Made by a program: the position numbers and the translations under genes
Notes under the pieces: model-generated
Seen by the model: the letters and a program-made list of their open reading frames with translations, nothing else
The model's database searches: none
Told to the model about the DNA's origin: nothing
Source of the DNA: Pseudomonas anguilliseptica
GTDB taxonomy: Bacteria > Pseudomonadota > Gammaproteobacteria > Pseudomonadales > Pseudomonadaceae
DNA: 64,000 bases
Reading direction: 5' to 3'
Assembly (NCBI RefSeq): GCF_900105355.1
Contig: NZ_FNSC01000001.1
Coordinates: forward strand, 310,001 to 374,000
Part shown: positions 33,913-42,704 of the stretch, piece by piece
Layout: every line of letters starts with the position of its first letter
Numbering within the stretch: position 1 is the stretch's first letter

Positions 33913-34200
33913 TTACAGCTGTGTGCTAAGCCAGGACAGCAGCAATGACGACCCCAGACAGACATAACCAAAGCGATAAAAAAACTGATTCAGGCGCAGT
34001 GTCGGCTCATCAAAGGCATAGGCCTCATCCGCCAGTTCATTCAACTGATTGCCCGCCAGCAAGCGGGCCTGCGCACGCTGCTCGCGCAGACGGGTAGCCA
34101 GTAGCAGCCAGGCACCCGCCAGGGCGAAAAACAGCGCCAGCCCATTCAGCCACTGCCCAGGCTGACCTTCGATCAGCAACCAGAGCGCTTGCAACGACAT
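33913..34200 (-). CDS. Small two-helix membrane protein, function unknown
   Basis: This is a 95-residue protein starting MSLQALWLLIEGQPGQ. Two hydrophobic segments are visible: WLNGLALFFALAGAWLLLA near residues 18-38 and YVCLGSSLLLSWLS near the C-terminus. Between them lies a charged region with many Arg, Glu and Gln. The start at 34200 was preferred over a TTG two codons upstream because GAGG lies 6 nt before it. I do not recognise the family. It converges with the acyltransferase gene. Confidence 0.65.
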   Translation of the reverse strand: MSLQALWLLIEGQPGQWLNGLALFFALAGAWLLLATRLREQRAQARLLAGNQLNELADEAYAFDEPTLRLNQFFYRFGYVCLGSSLLLSWLSTQL

Positions 34201-34472
34201 GCTCAACCTCGACTACGTCTATAAGGCATGCGCTCAACGGCACGCCTAGTTAGCAACACACCCGATGCAGCATCGGGCAGTCCAAATACGGCCGCGGAGT
34301 CTACCGAAGGTTGCCGTACTCGCGGTTCGATTCCGACGAATCGCAGTCGCTATGACCAAGCGGTCTAAACACTGTCATCTTCCTGAGCTATGGTCTAACA
34401 CTCGTCCCAACGCCTTAGCCAAAAGGCTTCGAGGACGGTGACAGGTTTTAAACATCCATGGAGGAACGCACC

Positions 34473-34679
34473 ATGCTGCACGCGCAACCGCAAGACCGTG
34501 ACTACCTGATCGATTCGCTGGATGACGTGGAAGCCGTCATCGACGGACTGTCTTTCAATGTGCAGGACGACCACTGGCTGGTCTACTGCGCCATGGGCGG
34601 CCATGAGCATTACGCCCTGCCCGACATAGACGCACGCACCGGCATGAGCTTGCCCGAGTTCTACAGCGAGGCTGCCTGA
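34473..34679 (+). CDS. Small acidic protein, function unknown
   Basis: This is a 68-residue acidic protein starting MLHAQPQDRDYLIDSLDDVE, with no cysteine-rich, membrane or DNA-binding motif. GGAGG lies 8 nt before the chosen ATG, which is why the shorter start was preferred to the one 15 bp upstream. A terminator follows 22 bp downstream, so it is a single-gene unit. I do not recognise it; coding potential rests on codon use and signals. Confidence 0.65.
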   Translation: MLHAQPQDRDYLIDSLDDVEAVIDGLSFNVQDDHWLVYCAMGGHEHYALPDIDARTGMSLPEFYSEAA

Positions 34680-34700
34680 AAGGCCGCAAAACGCAGGTGT

Positions 34701-34729
34701 AAAAAAGCCCGGAATAATCCGGGCTTTTT
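34701..34729. terminator. Terminator between the small acidic gene and the YajG-like gene
   Basis: AAAAAAGCCCGGA and TCCGGGCTTTTT form a stem around ATAA, between convergent genes. Confidence 0.92.
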
Positions 34730-34746
34730 CATTACCGCTGCAAGCT

Positions 34747-35331
34747 TTACTGCGCGAGCATCTGGCCGATGGTCGGGTCCTTGAAGGCACGAGTCAGGGC
34801 ATCGCTCAACACATCGCTGATCAGCTTGGTATTGGTCGCCTGATTCGGCGCCATACCGAAGCGCTGGTTCAGCGACGCGCCATAACGACCGCTGTAGCGA
34901 CGGCTGCTGTTTTGCACATCCACGCGGAAGGTGGCGGTCATGTCCGCTTCGGTCACGTACAGGCCTTCTTTCGGCGACTGGTACTTCAGTTCGGCCAGGG
35001 TCAGGGTCAGCTGTGGCGCGTTGTAGGCATTGGCGCTTGGGGTAAAGCCGAGCAGACGTACAGCCGCTTCAGCCTGAGCTTGCAGCTTGGGCAGGATGTC
35101 CTGGCCGGTCACGCTGATGGCGCTGGTTTCCGGGTAAAGACCACCACGGGTACCCAGCACAGGCGAAGGACGACCATCGGCCACCCGCACCACCACCGGC
35201 TGGCCCTGACCAACAGCAGTCAGCGGGCTATTGAGTTTGGGTTGTGGGCTGAGTTGTTGCGGGCTGTGGGCGCAACCCACCAGAGTAAGGCTGGCAACAG
35301 CCACCAGACCAAACAGCAGACGATGCAGCAT
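34747..35331 (-). CDS. YajG-family lipoprotein
   Basis: This is a 194-residue lipoprotein. The start MLHRLLFGLVAVASL follows GGAGAG and leads to lipobox LTLVGC (Cys20). The mature part begins AHSPQQLSPQPKLNSPL and includes VVVRVADGRPSPVLGTRGG, typical of YajG/DUF1425-type lipoproteins. The later FRVDVQNSSRRYSGRYGAS and SDALTRAFKDPTI regions also fit. The function is unknown. In-frame codons upstream of 35331 would destroy the signal peptide. Confidence 0.88.
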   Translation of the reverse strand: MLHRLLFGLVAVASLTLVGCAHSPQQLSPQPKLNSPLTAVGQGQPVVVRVADGRPSPVLGTRGGLYPETSAISVTGQDILPKLQAQAEAAVRLLGFTPSANAYNAPQLTLTLAELKYQSPKEGLYVTEADMTATFRVDVQNSSRRYSGRYGASLNQRFGMAPNQATNTKLISDVLSDALTRAFKDPTIGQMLAQ

Positions 35332-35504
35332 GCTCAACTCTCCATAAATAAGGGGGTGAAGTGGCGCGCAGTATAACCAGCGCGGGAAATGCCTGACAGC
35401 GCTGCTTGCTAGGACGCTTATCACGCTCACAGCGTTCCCGTAACGCCCTTGTCATGCGCATCAGGCATAAGACTTTAGTCTTCTATGTTTGTGAGTGATC
35501 CGCC

Positions 35505-35738
35505 ATGTTCTCACTGCGCAACCTGCTCGCCCCACGCCGCCCGATGCGCTCATTTGCCCTGGTCGATGCGCAAGGCACTTGCCGCGCCCTGCGCCAGTCA
35601 GCCCAGGTGCCACAAGGCTCCGGCTGGATTGAGGTGCGACACAGCTGCCTGAGCTGGCTCAATCGACCGCTGCCAGCCGGCGTCAGAACCATGCAGGTCA
35701 CGCCATGCCTGCGCTTGCAACAAACGCTGGCAGCCTGA
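35505..35738 (+). CDS. Small basic hypothetical protein
   Basis: This is a 77-residue protein, MFSLRNLLAPRRPMRSFALV at the start, rich in Arg and Leu, with no recognised domain. A short hairpin (AAGAC/GTCTT) lies upstream. No strong ribosome-binding site is seen directly before the ATG. It stands alone between the YajG-like gene, which is divergent, and a long intergenic region. The call rests on an intact frame with GC-rich third positions and is tentative. Confidence 0.5.
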   Translation: MFSLRNLLAPRRPMRSFALVDAQGTCRALRQSAQVPQGSGWIEVRHSCLSWLNRPLPAGVRTMQVTPCLRLQQTLAA

Positions 35739-36203
35739 CCAGCGGAAGAAGAAAAGTCACGCCAGGCGATCAATTTTCCTGCTTTGCCCTTATAATCGCG
35801 CCCCGATTATAAGGACGCCTCCTGTTCGGGCCCTGCCGTCACGCTGATGCACCATTCATCGGCCGCGCCCCAGAGAGTCGCCCACTTCGCGCTGCCTTCC
35901 GGCAGCCGCTTTTTCCCACTGTGAAATGCCATGCAGTCGCTGCAGTCGCTGCAGTGGTTGCTTCATATCGTGGAAAAGTCGGCCCAGGCAGACGTATTTT
36001 GAGGTTCACGACTCCAAAAGAGCGTGAAAAAACGGTTTGGAAAACTTCACAAGAGTGTGGCGAAAATGAACGATCTCGCGGTTGGCATCTGCCCCCAGAA
36101 GCCTGCTTCCTTCAACCCTGAGCGTCTCGCCGACTGCTGATTGGCTGTGTGCATACATAAGCTGACTAACGTCTATTGAGTGCTGGTTTGCGGAGAAGTG
36201 GTA
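35739..36203. other. Non-coding region upstream of mqo
   Basis: These 465 bp have no convincing gene. A 9-bp hairpin TTATAATCG/CGATTATAA with a 5-nt loop lies at 35790-35812, and a doubled GCAGTCGCT lies near 35934-35951. The promoter of mqo must be here, but I cannot place it with confidence. Confidence 0.6.
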
Positions 36204-37706
36204 ATGGCGCAAAACGATTACGAAACAATGGATGTGGTGCTGGTTGGTGCCGGCATCATGAGTGCGACCCTGGCCGTGCTGCTGAAAGAGCTCGACCCGG
36301 CGATCAAGCTGGAAGTGCTTGAAATGATGGCCTCCGGAGCGATCGAAAGCTCCAACCCTTGGAACAACGCGGGCACCGGCCACGCGGGCCTGTGCGAGCT
36401 GAACTACACGCCGGAGTCGGCGGACGGTTCGATCGACATCAAGAAATCGGTGACCATCAACACCCAGTTCGAAGAATCCAAGCAGTTCTGGGCCTACCTG
36501 GTCGAGAAAGGCCGCTTCGGTTCGCCCAAGTCGTTTATCAACCCGGTTCCACACCTGAGCTTCGTTCGCGGCCAGAAAGGTATCGACTACCTGAAGAAGC
36601 GCTTCGAAGCGCTGACCGCGCACCACGCCTTCGCCGAGATGGAATACACCGAAGACCGCGCCACCATGGCCGAATGGATGCCGCTGATGCTGCCGGGGCG
36701 CGACCCGAACGAGCCGATTGCCGCCACCCGCGTCATGGCCGGTACCGACGTCAACTTCGGCACCCTGACCAAGCACCTGCTCGACCACCTCGGCCAGCAG
36801 GCAGACGCCAAAGTGACCTGCAGCCAGAAGGTTGTCGGCCTCAAGCGCAATACCGATGGCTGGCGCGTCAGCGTCAAGGACCAGCAGAACGGCCGCAGCC
36901 GTGAAATTCAGGCCAAGTTCGTCTTCCTCGGCGCCGGCGGCGCTGCCCTGCCGCTGCTGCAGATGTCCGGCATTCCGGAAGGCAAAGGCTTTGGCGGCTT
37001 CCCGGTCAGCGGCCAGTGGCTGCGTTGCGACAACCCGGAAGTGGTCAAACAGCACCAGGCCAAGGTCTACAGCCAGGCCGCAGTCGGCTCGCCGCCGATG
37101 TCGGTACCGCACTTGGACACCCGCGTTGTGGATGGCAAGACCTCGCTGCTGTTCGGCCCTTACGCCGGCTTCTCGACCAAGTTCCTGCGTCACGGCTCTT
37201 TCCTCGACCTGCCACTTTCGGTACGCCCGAACAACATCGGCCCGATGCTGGCAGTGGCGCGCGACAACTTCGACCTGACCCGCTACCTGGTCAAGGAAGT
37301 GCTGCAGTCCGAAGAGCAACGCCTGGAAACGCTGCGCGGTTTCTACCCAGAGGCCAAAGCCGAAGACTGGCGCCTGGAGATGGCTGGCCAACGTGTGCAG
37401 ATCATCAAGAAGGACGCGAAGAATGGCGGCATCCTGCAGTTCGGTACCGAACTGGTGGCTGCCCAGGACGGCTCCATCGCCGCCCTGCTCGGTGCATCGC
37501 CAGGTGCTTCGGTGACGGTCTCGATCATGCTCGACCTGATCCAGCGCTGCTTCGGCGCGCAGGTAAAATCAGAGCAGTGGAGCAGCAAGCTGAACGAGAT
37601 CTTCCCAGCCATGGGTGCAGTGCTCGCCAGCGATGCCGAGCGCTACCGCGAAGTGCAGTCGCGCTCCGACGCGTTGCTGCAGCTGGAACAAACCGTCAGC
37701 GCCTAA
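36204..37706 (+). CDS. mqo: Malate:quinone oxidoreductase
   Basis: Mqo oxidises malate to oxaloacetate at the inner membrane with FAD and passes electrons to quinone, replacing or supporting malate dehydrogenase in the TCA cycle. The start [20 protein letters not shown] follows GGAGA and places the FAD-binding [10 protein letters not shown] near the N-terminus; the protein is 500 residues. Family landmarks are [40 protein letters not shown] and [18 protein letters not shown]. It is monocistronic, with a structured 3'-UTR and a terminator. Confidence 0.96.
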   Translation: MAQNDYETMDVVLVGAGIMSATLAVLLKELDPAIKLEVLEMMASGAIESSNPWNNAGTGHAGLCELNYTPESADGSIDIKKSVTINTQFEESKQFWAYLVEKGRFGSPKSFINPVPHLSFVRGQKGIDYLKKRFEALTAHHAFAEMEYTEDRATMAEWMPLMLPGRDPNEPIAATRVMAGTDVNFGTLTKHLLDHLGQQADAKVTCSQKVVGLKRNTDGWRVSVKDQQNGRSREIQAKFVFLGAGGAALPLLQMSGIPEGKGFGGFPVSGQWLRCDNPEVVKQHQAKVYSQAAVGSPPMSVPHLDTRVVDGKTSLLFGPYAGFSTKFLRHGSFLDLPLSVRPNNIGPMLAVARDNFDLTRYLVKEVLQSEEQRLETLRGFYPEAKAEDWRLEMAGQRVQIIKKDAKNGGILQFGTELVAAQDGSIAALLGASPGASVTVSIMLDLIQRCFGAQVKSEQWSSKLNEIFPAMGAVLASDAERYREVQSRSDALLQLEQTVSA

Positions 37707-37720
37707 ACCGCCTGAAAATA

Positions 37721-37783
37721 AAAAATTGCAGGGAGCAATTTTTAACGTCGCGCCAGCGACGGCCGCCAGGGATAGCAGGCAAT
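37721..37783 (+). repeat. Two-hairpin 3'-UTR element, copy B
   Basis: Fourteen bases after the mqo stop, AAAAATTGC/GCAATTTTT encloses the loop AGGGA. CGTCGC/GCGACG with loop GCCA follows, then CAGGGATAG. The layout equals copy A at 31301-31376, and the base changes keep both stems paired. Confidence 0.7.
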
Positions 37784-37811
37784 AAAAAACCGCCTCTCGG
37801 GGCGGTTTTTT
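37784..37811 (+). terminator. Terminator downstream of mqo
   Basis: AAAAAACCGCC and GGCGGTTTTTT form a stem directly after the two-hairpin element. Confidence 0.92.
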
Positions 37812-37840
37812 ATGTCCTCAGCAATCAGTCCACCGCGTGT

Positions 37841-38203
37841 TCAGGCCGAGGCAGCCATTGACCGGAAGCTGAAGTAATGGCGCAGGGCATCGACCATCTC
37901 GACATAGTCGCCCGGCGGGGCTACCAGGGCAAAACCTGAGTCATAGCAGCCTGGGGTGACATCCTCGCGGGACCATTGGCAGGTAGCAGAGAAATCGATG
38001 TAGTGCGGCGCATCGTGCCCGGGGATCTTCAGGCGCATATCAAAACGCGCGCCCACTAGCAGGGGCAGCTGGCTGATCAGCATCAGGCCGTCCACGGAGA
38101 CGTTACCGATATAGCCCATGGGCTTGTCGGTGATGCGATTGAACACCTTCAGGTAGTAGGGCAACTGATGGCGTTCGATACTCCGCTGGATATGCTTTGG
38201 CAT
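37841..38203 (-). CDS. PilZ-domain protein
   Basis: This is a 120-residue stand-alone PilZ domain, a cyclic-di-GMP receptor fold. The arginine-rich N-terminal switch includes RSIERHQLPYYLKVFN, and the second conserved motif is GNVSVDGLML (N-x-S-x-x-G form). The beta-barrel continues to about residue 95, followed by a C-terminal helix. The N-terminal RxxxR is only partly matched (R-x-x-x-R in RSIER), so ligand binding is likely but not certain. It is transcribed singly, convergent with mqo. Confidence 0.85.
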   Translation of the reverse strand: MPKHIQRSIERHQLPYYLKVFNRITDKPMGYIGNVSVDGLMLISQLPLLVGARFDMRLKIPGHDAPHYIDFSATCQWSREDVTPGCYDSGFALVAPPGDYVEMVDALRHYFSFRSMAASA

Positions 38204-38263
38204 AGTGGCAAATCGCTATAGACGGCCATTGAGTATGGCCTCACTACTGCGCTTAAACCAGTT

Positions 38264-38686
38264 TCAGGAACAGCGTTCAGACACCCGGCTCTGCAGCTGC
38301 TGACGAGCGGTATCGACATGTTCATCACTGTAATAACTGCGTTGACCATCCGCTTCGGTGCGGTAATAGCTGCGCCCTTCGGGAATCGAGGCCAGTTTCT
38401 TGCGCATCTCGCGACACTCCTCGGCGCGCTTGGCCTGGTTTTCCGCAGCCAACGCAGACGCCTGCGCCTGCTCCTCGCGACGCGCGTCATAGAAACGACT
38501 GGCACGCTCTTCACGCTCACGAGTCAGTTGGTCACGTTCGACCACCTGCGGCTTGACCTCAATCTGCTGAGCCCCTGCCGCCGAAGGCCGCTGACCGAAA
38601 TGCACCTGGCCATTGGCATCGGTCCAACGATAGATTTCCGCAGCCGCCAACCCCGGCAATAACAACAGGCACAACAAGACGCGCAT
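38264..38686 (-). CDS. DUF4124-domain exported protein
   Basis: This is a 140-residue exported protein. A signal peptide (MRVLLCLLLLPGLAAA) is followed directly by the DUF4124 core EIYRWTDANGQVHFGQRP, which is common in periplasmic proteins of gammaproteobacteria. The remainder is a Glu/Arg/Ala-rich helical region (RASRFYDARREEQAQASALA) with four cysteines in total, two of them near the C-terminus. The function is unknown. It lies upstream of the PilZ gene on the same strand, with 60 bp between. Confidence 0.85.
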   Translation of the reverse strand: MRVLLCLLLLPGLAAAEIYRWTDANGQVHFGQRPSAAGAQQIEVKPQVVERDQLTREREERASRFYDARREEQAQASALAAENQAKRAEECREMRKKLASIPEGRSYYRTEADGQRSYYSDEHVDTARQQLQSRVSERCS

Positions 38687-38754
38687 GGATTCCCTCCCGT
38701 AAAGTCTCAGCTTACTGCCGAGAGTAGCCTTTTATGGCCTGTGACGACCAGCGG

Positions 38755-39129
38755 TCAGGGCTTGACCGGATTGACTTTGACGGCCACATCGACGCCGTCA
38801 TGCCCCAACTGACGCAGGGTGTCCATACGCGCGCGGGCCCGATAGGCGTACTCACTGGCCGGGTAGTGGGTGACGATAAACTGGTAGGTCTGCATGGCAT
38901 CGACAAACAGCGCCTGACGCTCCAGACACTGGCCGCGCAGCAGGGAGATTTCCGGCTGCATATAGCGCCGCGAGCGGCTGTTACGCTCGGCCTTGGACAG
39001 CGACAGGATGGCCGCCTCGCACTCACCGCGGTCGTAGGCCTGGTAGGCACTATTGAGGTGGTGATCAAACGAGTAACGGTTGCACCCCGCTAAACCCACC
39101 ACCAGCAGAACAATAAACAGTATGCGCAT
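38755..39129 (-). CDS. Small TPR-like lipoprotein
   Basis: This is a 124-residue lipoprotein. The start MRILFIVLLVVGLAGC gives an ideal lipobox LAGC with Cys16. The mature part has helix pairs with TPR-like character: NSAYQAYDRGECEAAILSLS and a second repeat around MQTYQFIVTHYPASEYAYRA. Longer upstream starts were rejected because they would bury the signal peptide. It is divergent from the neighbouring TPR lipoprotein gene, with which it may share an envelope role; this is inference. Confidence 0.8.
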   Translation of the reverse strand: MRILFIVLLVVGLAGCNRYSFDHHLNSAYQAYDRGECEAAILSLSKAERNSRSRRYMQPEISLLRGQCLERQALFVDAMQTYQFIVTHYPASEYAYRARARMDTLRQLGHDGVDVAVKVNPVKP

Positions 39130-39278
39130 AAGCCTCTCCTCCGATGAGCAGTGTATCGACTGCCCGGGGAAATTCTGCAGCAACATATCCTCTGATGGGT
39201 AATGCCGCCAGCCACTTGGCCGCGGCCTACACGCCTGACTAGACTGGCGCGCAACGGCCATTGCGCCCAGGAGTTGTC

Positions 39279-40076
39279 ATGTCGTCTTCCTCTCGCCTGC
39301 TAGTGCTATTGTGTACCTCCCTCTTGAGCGCCTGCTCGCCCACCACACCACTGTTTATTGCGCAGATCACCACCAACGAAGTGGTCGAATACAAAACCCT
39401 GAAGAACAACAGGATGCTCGCCGCCATCGAGGATGAAGGCGACCTGCTGACCTACAGCGCCCAGGCCATCCGCGATGCCAAGAGTGAACAGGCCGAGCAG
39501 CTGTACCTCACCGGTTACCGTGACGAGAAGCTCAGCGATGAGGTGCGCGCCATCTCGCTTTATCAGATCGGCCTGCTCTATATGAACCGTTTCAACGAGC
39601 AGCGCGATGACAACAAGGCGCTCAACTATTTCTATCAGGTGCTCAACCAGTTCCCCGCCAGCCGCGCTGCCGAACGAGCCGAGGCGCGGATTGTGATGAT
39701 CCGCGAACGCGCAGACGAGCCCGTGCACAAGACCTCACGCGAACTACTGGCGCACTGGAAACCCAACCAGCAATTTGACCTGTACAAGCCCAGCCTCGAT
39801 ACGGACATGACCCTGCTGTCGCGCCGCGCCGTGCTGAAAAACCGTGTCAATGAAGCTGAAGAACTGTACCTGCTCGCCTTGAGCGATCCAGGCATCCCCG
39901 CCGACATCAAGGAAAAGGCCCTGTACCAGCTCGGCCTGATGTACCTGGCCCCGGATAACCCACGGGCCAGCCGCGACAAGGCCATCACCTACCTGCGTCG
40001 TCTACTGGTGCAGTTTCCCAATAGCAACCTGAATACCAAGACCGCCCGCCATCTGGATCAGGCACTTAATCGCTAA
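39279..40076 (+). CDS. Tetratricopeptide-repeat lipoprotein
   Basis: This is a 265-residue lipoprotein starting MSSSSRLLVLLCTSLLSAC, with the lipobox LSAC. TPR-like helices include AEQLYLTGYRDEKLSDEVRA, YQIGLLYMNRFNEQRDDNKA and YQLGLMYLAPDNPRASRDKA. The periodicity resembles Sel1/TPR scaffolds that hold envelope complexes. The partner is unknown. AGGAG lies upstream of the ATG. A repeat-like intergenic region follows the stop. Confidence 0.8.
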   Translation: MSSSSRLLVLLCTSLLSACSPTTPLFIAQITTNEVVEYKTLKNNRMLAAIEDEGDLLTYSAQAIRDAKSEQAEQLYLTGYRDEKLSDEVRAISLYQIGLLYMNRFNEQRDDNKALNYFYQVLNQFPASRAAERAEARIVMIRERADEPVHKTSRELLAHWKPNQQFDLYKPSLDTDMTLLSRRAVLKNRVNEAEELYLLALSDPGIPADIKEKALYQLGLMYLAPDNPRASRDKAITYLRRLLVQFPNSNLNTKTARHLDQALNR

Positions 40077-40079
40077 GAA

Positions 40080-40262
40080 CCTGTTTACGATCTAGCGAGC
40101 TAGAGACCTGCAAGGCGCTACGTAGTAACAGCCTTCGGCTGGTCAAAACGGCGAGGAGGCGGAGTGTACTGTTGTACATGAGCATTACTCGCTTCGCTCG
40201 CCCTGCGGGTCGCGCTAAAGCGCGTTAGCCCCTAGTGGCTTGCCGAGCCTGTTTTTAACGCC
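40080..40262. repeat. Intergenic hairpin-rich repeat of pseudomonad type
   Basis: The region contains CTAGC/GCTAG, CAGCC/GGCTG, GTAC-rich and GCGC-rich palindromes, begins CCTGTTTACGATCTAGCGAG and ends GCCTGTTTTTAACG. I recognise it as resembling a dispersed intergenic repeat seen in several Pseudomonas genomes. No second copy is present in this window, so the repeat status is inference. Confidence 0.4.
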
Positions 40263-40374
40263 GCAGGGCCGACGCGCAGCAGATCGTATAGAGGTTCTGG
40301 TAGTGCAGAGGAACAATGACTACAGGGTTGCGGCATAGTAGCCTCGTGCTCAGCTGCCACTCAGGAGTCTGTGC

Positions 40375-41826
40375 ATGACCTTTCGCCGCACCAAAATCGT
40401 CGCCACCCTCGGCCCAGCCAGCAACGCGCCGGAAATTCTGGAGCAACTGATCATCGCTGGCCTGGATGTCGCCCGCCTGAATTTCTCCCACGGCTCGCCC
40501 GATGAGCACAAAGCACGCGCCAAGCTGGTGCGTGAGCTGGCTGCCAAGCACGGTCGCCACGTTGCCCTGCTCGGTGACCTGCAAGGCCCGAAAATCCGCA
40601 TCGCCAAATTCGCCAACAAGCGCATCGAGCTCAAACTTGGCGATCGCTTTACCTTCTCCACCAGCCATCCGCTGACTGCCGGCACCCAGGACATCGTCGG
40701 CATCGACTACCCGGATCTGGTCAAGGATTGCGGCGTTGGTGACGAGTTGTTGCTCGACGACGGCCGTGTGGTGATGCGAGTAGAAACCGCAACCGCAGAC
40801 GCCCTGCACTGCGAAGTGATCATCGGCGGCCCGTTGTCCGACCATAAGGGTATCAACCGCCGTGGCGGCGGCCTGACTGCGCCAGCCCTGACTGAGAAAG
40901 ATAAAGCCGACATCAAACTGGCTGCCGAGATGCAGTTGGATTACCTGGCCGTGTCCTTCCCGCGTGATGCCGATGACATGCACTACGCGCGCAAGCTGCG
41001 TGACGAAGCCGGCGGCACTGCCTGGCTGGTGGCCAAGATCGAGCGCGCCGAAGCGGTGGCTGACGACGAAACCCTCGACGGCCTGATCCGCGCCAGTGAT
41101 GCGGTGATGGTGGCTCGTGGCGACCTGGGCGTGGAGATCGGCGACGCCGAACTGTGCGGCATCCAGAAGAAAATCATTCTGCACGCGCGTCGCCACAACA
41201 AGGCGGTGATCACGGCCACGCAGATGATGGAGTCGATGATCCAGAATCCGATGCCAACCCGCGCGGAAGTCTCCGACGTGGCCAACGCCGTACTCGACTA
41301 CACCGATGCGGTGATGCTGTCGGCAGAAAGCGCCGCCGGCGCCTACCCGCTGGAAGCCGTGCAGGCCATGGCACGCATCTGCCTGGGCGCGGAAAAGCAC
41401 CCGACCAGCAAGAAATCCAGCCACCGCATGGGCACCGAGTTCGAGCGCTGCGACGAAAGCATTGCCCTGGCAGCCATGTACACGGCCAACCACTTCCCCG
41501 GCGTCAAGGCGATCATCGCCCTGACCGAAAGTGGCTACACGCCGCTGATCATGTCGCGCATCCGTTCTTCGGTGCCGATCTTCGCCTTCTCCCCGCACCG
41601 CGAAACCCAGGCCCGTGCGGCCATGTTCCGCGGCGTCTACACCGTGCCGTTCGACCCAGCCGCCCTGCAACCGGCGCAAGTCAGCCAGGCCGCAGTGGAC
41701 GAGCTGCTCAAGCGTGGCGTGGTGCAGGCCGGTGACTGGGTGATCCTGACCAAGGGCGACAGTTACCACACCATCGGCGGCACCAACACCATGAAGCTGC
41801 TGCATGTCGGCGAAGCCTTGGTATAA
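40375..41826 (+). CDS. pyk: Pyruvate kinase
   Basis: Pyruvate kinase makes ATP and pyruvate from phosphoenolpyruvate. The 483-residue protein starts MTFRRTKIVATLGPASNAPE and has DVARLNFSHGSPDEHK and GDLQGPKIRI. The metal and substrate motif AWLVAKIERAEAV follows, with VMVARGDLGVEIG and the ATQMMESMIQNPMPTRAEV loop. The C-terminal domain lacks obvious fructose-1,6-bisphosphate-site basic clusters, in line with a PykA-type enzyme; that is inference. The gene is monocistronic with its own terminator. Confidence 0.96.
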   Translation: MTFRRTKIVATLGPASNAPEILEQLIIAGLDVARLNFSHGSPDEHKARAKLVRELAAKHGRHVALLGDLQGPKIRIAKFANKRIELKLGDRFTFSTSHPLTAGTQDIVGIDYPDLVKDCGVGDELLLDDGRVVMRVETATADALHCEVIIGGPLSDHKGINRRGGGLTAPALTEKDKADIKLAAEMQLDYLAVSFPRDADDMHYARKLRDEAGGTAWLVAKIERAEAVADDETLDGLIRASDAVMVARGDLGVEIGDAELCGIQKKIILHARRHNKAVITATQMMESMIQNPMPTRAEVSDVANAVLDYTDAVMLSAESAAGAYPLEAVQAMARICLGAEKHPTSKKSSHRMGTEFERCDESIALAAMYTANHFPGVKAIIALTESGYTPLIMSRIRSSVPIFAFSPHRETQARAAMFRGVYTVPFDPAALQPAQVSQAAVDELLKRGVVQAGDWVILTKGDSYHTIGGTNTMKLLHVGEALV

Positions 41827-41840
41827 ACCGCAAGCCACGC

Positions 41841-41869
41841 AAAAGGCCGCTCAATCGAGCGGCCTTTTT
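41841..41869. terminator. Terminator between pyk and the enoyl-CoA hydratase gene
   Basis: AAAAGGCCGCTC and GAGCGGCCTTTTT form a stem around AATC, between convergent genes. Confidence 0.92.
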
Positions 41870-41884
41870 GTTTGCCTCTGGGCA

Positions 41885-42664
41885 TCAGACGAACTTGCTG
41901 AAGTCCGGCGTGCGCCGCTGCATAAAAGCTGTCAACGCCTCGATGGCTTCCGGCGAACGCAGGCGTTGGCCGAACAAGGCCCCCTCCTCCTCGATTACCC
42001 GGCGCAATTGCTCGCGGTCCGGTGCGCGCATCAGGCGTTTGCTATCCGCCACTGCTGCCGGTGCCAGTTGCTGAAAGCGCAGGGCCATTTCACGGGCCTT
42101 GGCCAGGGTTGCCTCACCGCTATCCAGCGCCTGATTGGCGATGCCCCAGGTTGCGGCCTGCTCACCGGTAAAGCTCTGCCCGAGCAACAGTAGTTCGGCA
42201 GCACGGGCGTGGCCGAGCAAACGCGGCAGAATCAGGCTGGATCCGTACTCGGGGCACAGGCCAAGGTTGACGAAGGGCATCTTCAGCGTGGCATCACGGC
42301 TGACATACACCAGATCGCAATGCAGCAGCATGGTCGTGCCGATGCCCACTGCAGGGCCGCTGGCGGCGGCCACCACTGGCTTGCTGAACTCGAACAGCGC
42401 CAGCATAAACTGGAACACTTCGCTGCCCAGGCCAGTGGGCGGTGCCTGGATAAAGTCGGCGACATCATTGCCGCTGGTAAAGCAGCTCTCACCGCCGGTG
42501 ATCAGCACGGCGCGCACGCTTTTATCCTGATCGGCCTGCACCAGCACTTCGGCCATGCCGCTGTACATGGCGCGGGTCAGGGCATTCTTCTTGTCGGGGC
42601 GGTGCATGCGCAGGGTCAGCAGGCCTTGCTCACGCTCAACCAGCAGGTGCTCGCTCATCATCAA
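41885..42664 (-). CDS. Enoyl-CoA hydratase/isomerase family protein
   Basis: This is a crotonase-fold enzyme of 259 residues acting on acyl-CoA thioesters. The N-terminal LTLRMHRPDKKNALTRAMY carries the ADP-binding strand. The oxyanion-hole loop TGGESCFTSGNDVADF and the ASGPAVGIGTTMLLHCDLVY helix are present. The usual first hydratase glutamate is not obvious, while an acidic residue follows in LGLCPEYGSSLILPRLLG, so an isomerase or hydratase role is possible. It is 40 bp downstream of the ferredoxin-reductase gene, on the same strand. Confidence 0.88.
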   Translation of the reverse strand: MMMSEHLLVEREQGLLTLRMHRPDKKNALTRAMYSGMAEVLVQADQDKSVRAVLITGGESCFTSGNDVADFIQAPPTGLGSEVFQFMLALFEFSKPVVAAASGPAVGIGTTMLLHCDLVYVSRDATLKMPFVNLGLCPEYGSSLILPRLLGHARAAELLLLGQSFTGEQAATWGIANQALDSGEATLAKAREMALRFQQLAPAAVADSKRLMRAPDREQLRRVIEEEGALFGQRLRSPEAIEALTAFMQRRTPDFSKFV

Positions 42665-42704
42665 TCCTCACGGCAGGCCACCTGCGCGCTGAAAACCTGA
42701 ACGG

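Noticed and set aside
34300..34370. tRNA-like arm containing GGTTCGATTCC
   Set aside because: No acceptor, D or anticodon stem can be formed around it, and the T-stem does not pair.
36006..37391. Long antisense frame over mqo
   Set aside because: mqo is clearly real on the other strand; the antisense product has no domain.
40255..41838. 527-codon frame opposite pyk
   Set aside because: Codon-bias shadow of pyruvate kinase.
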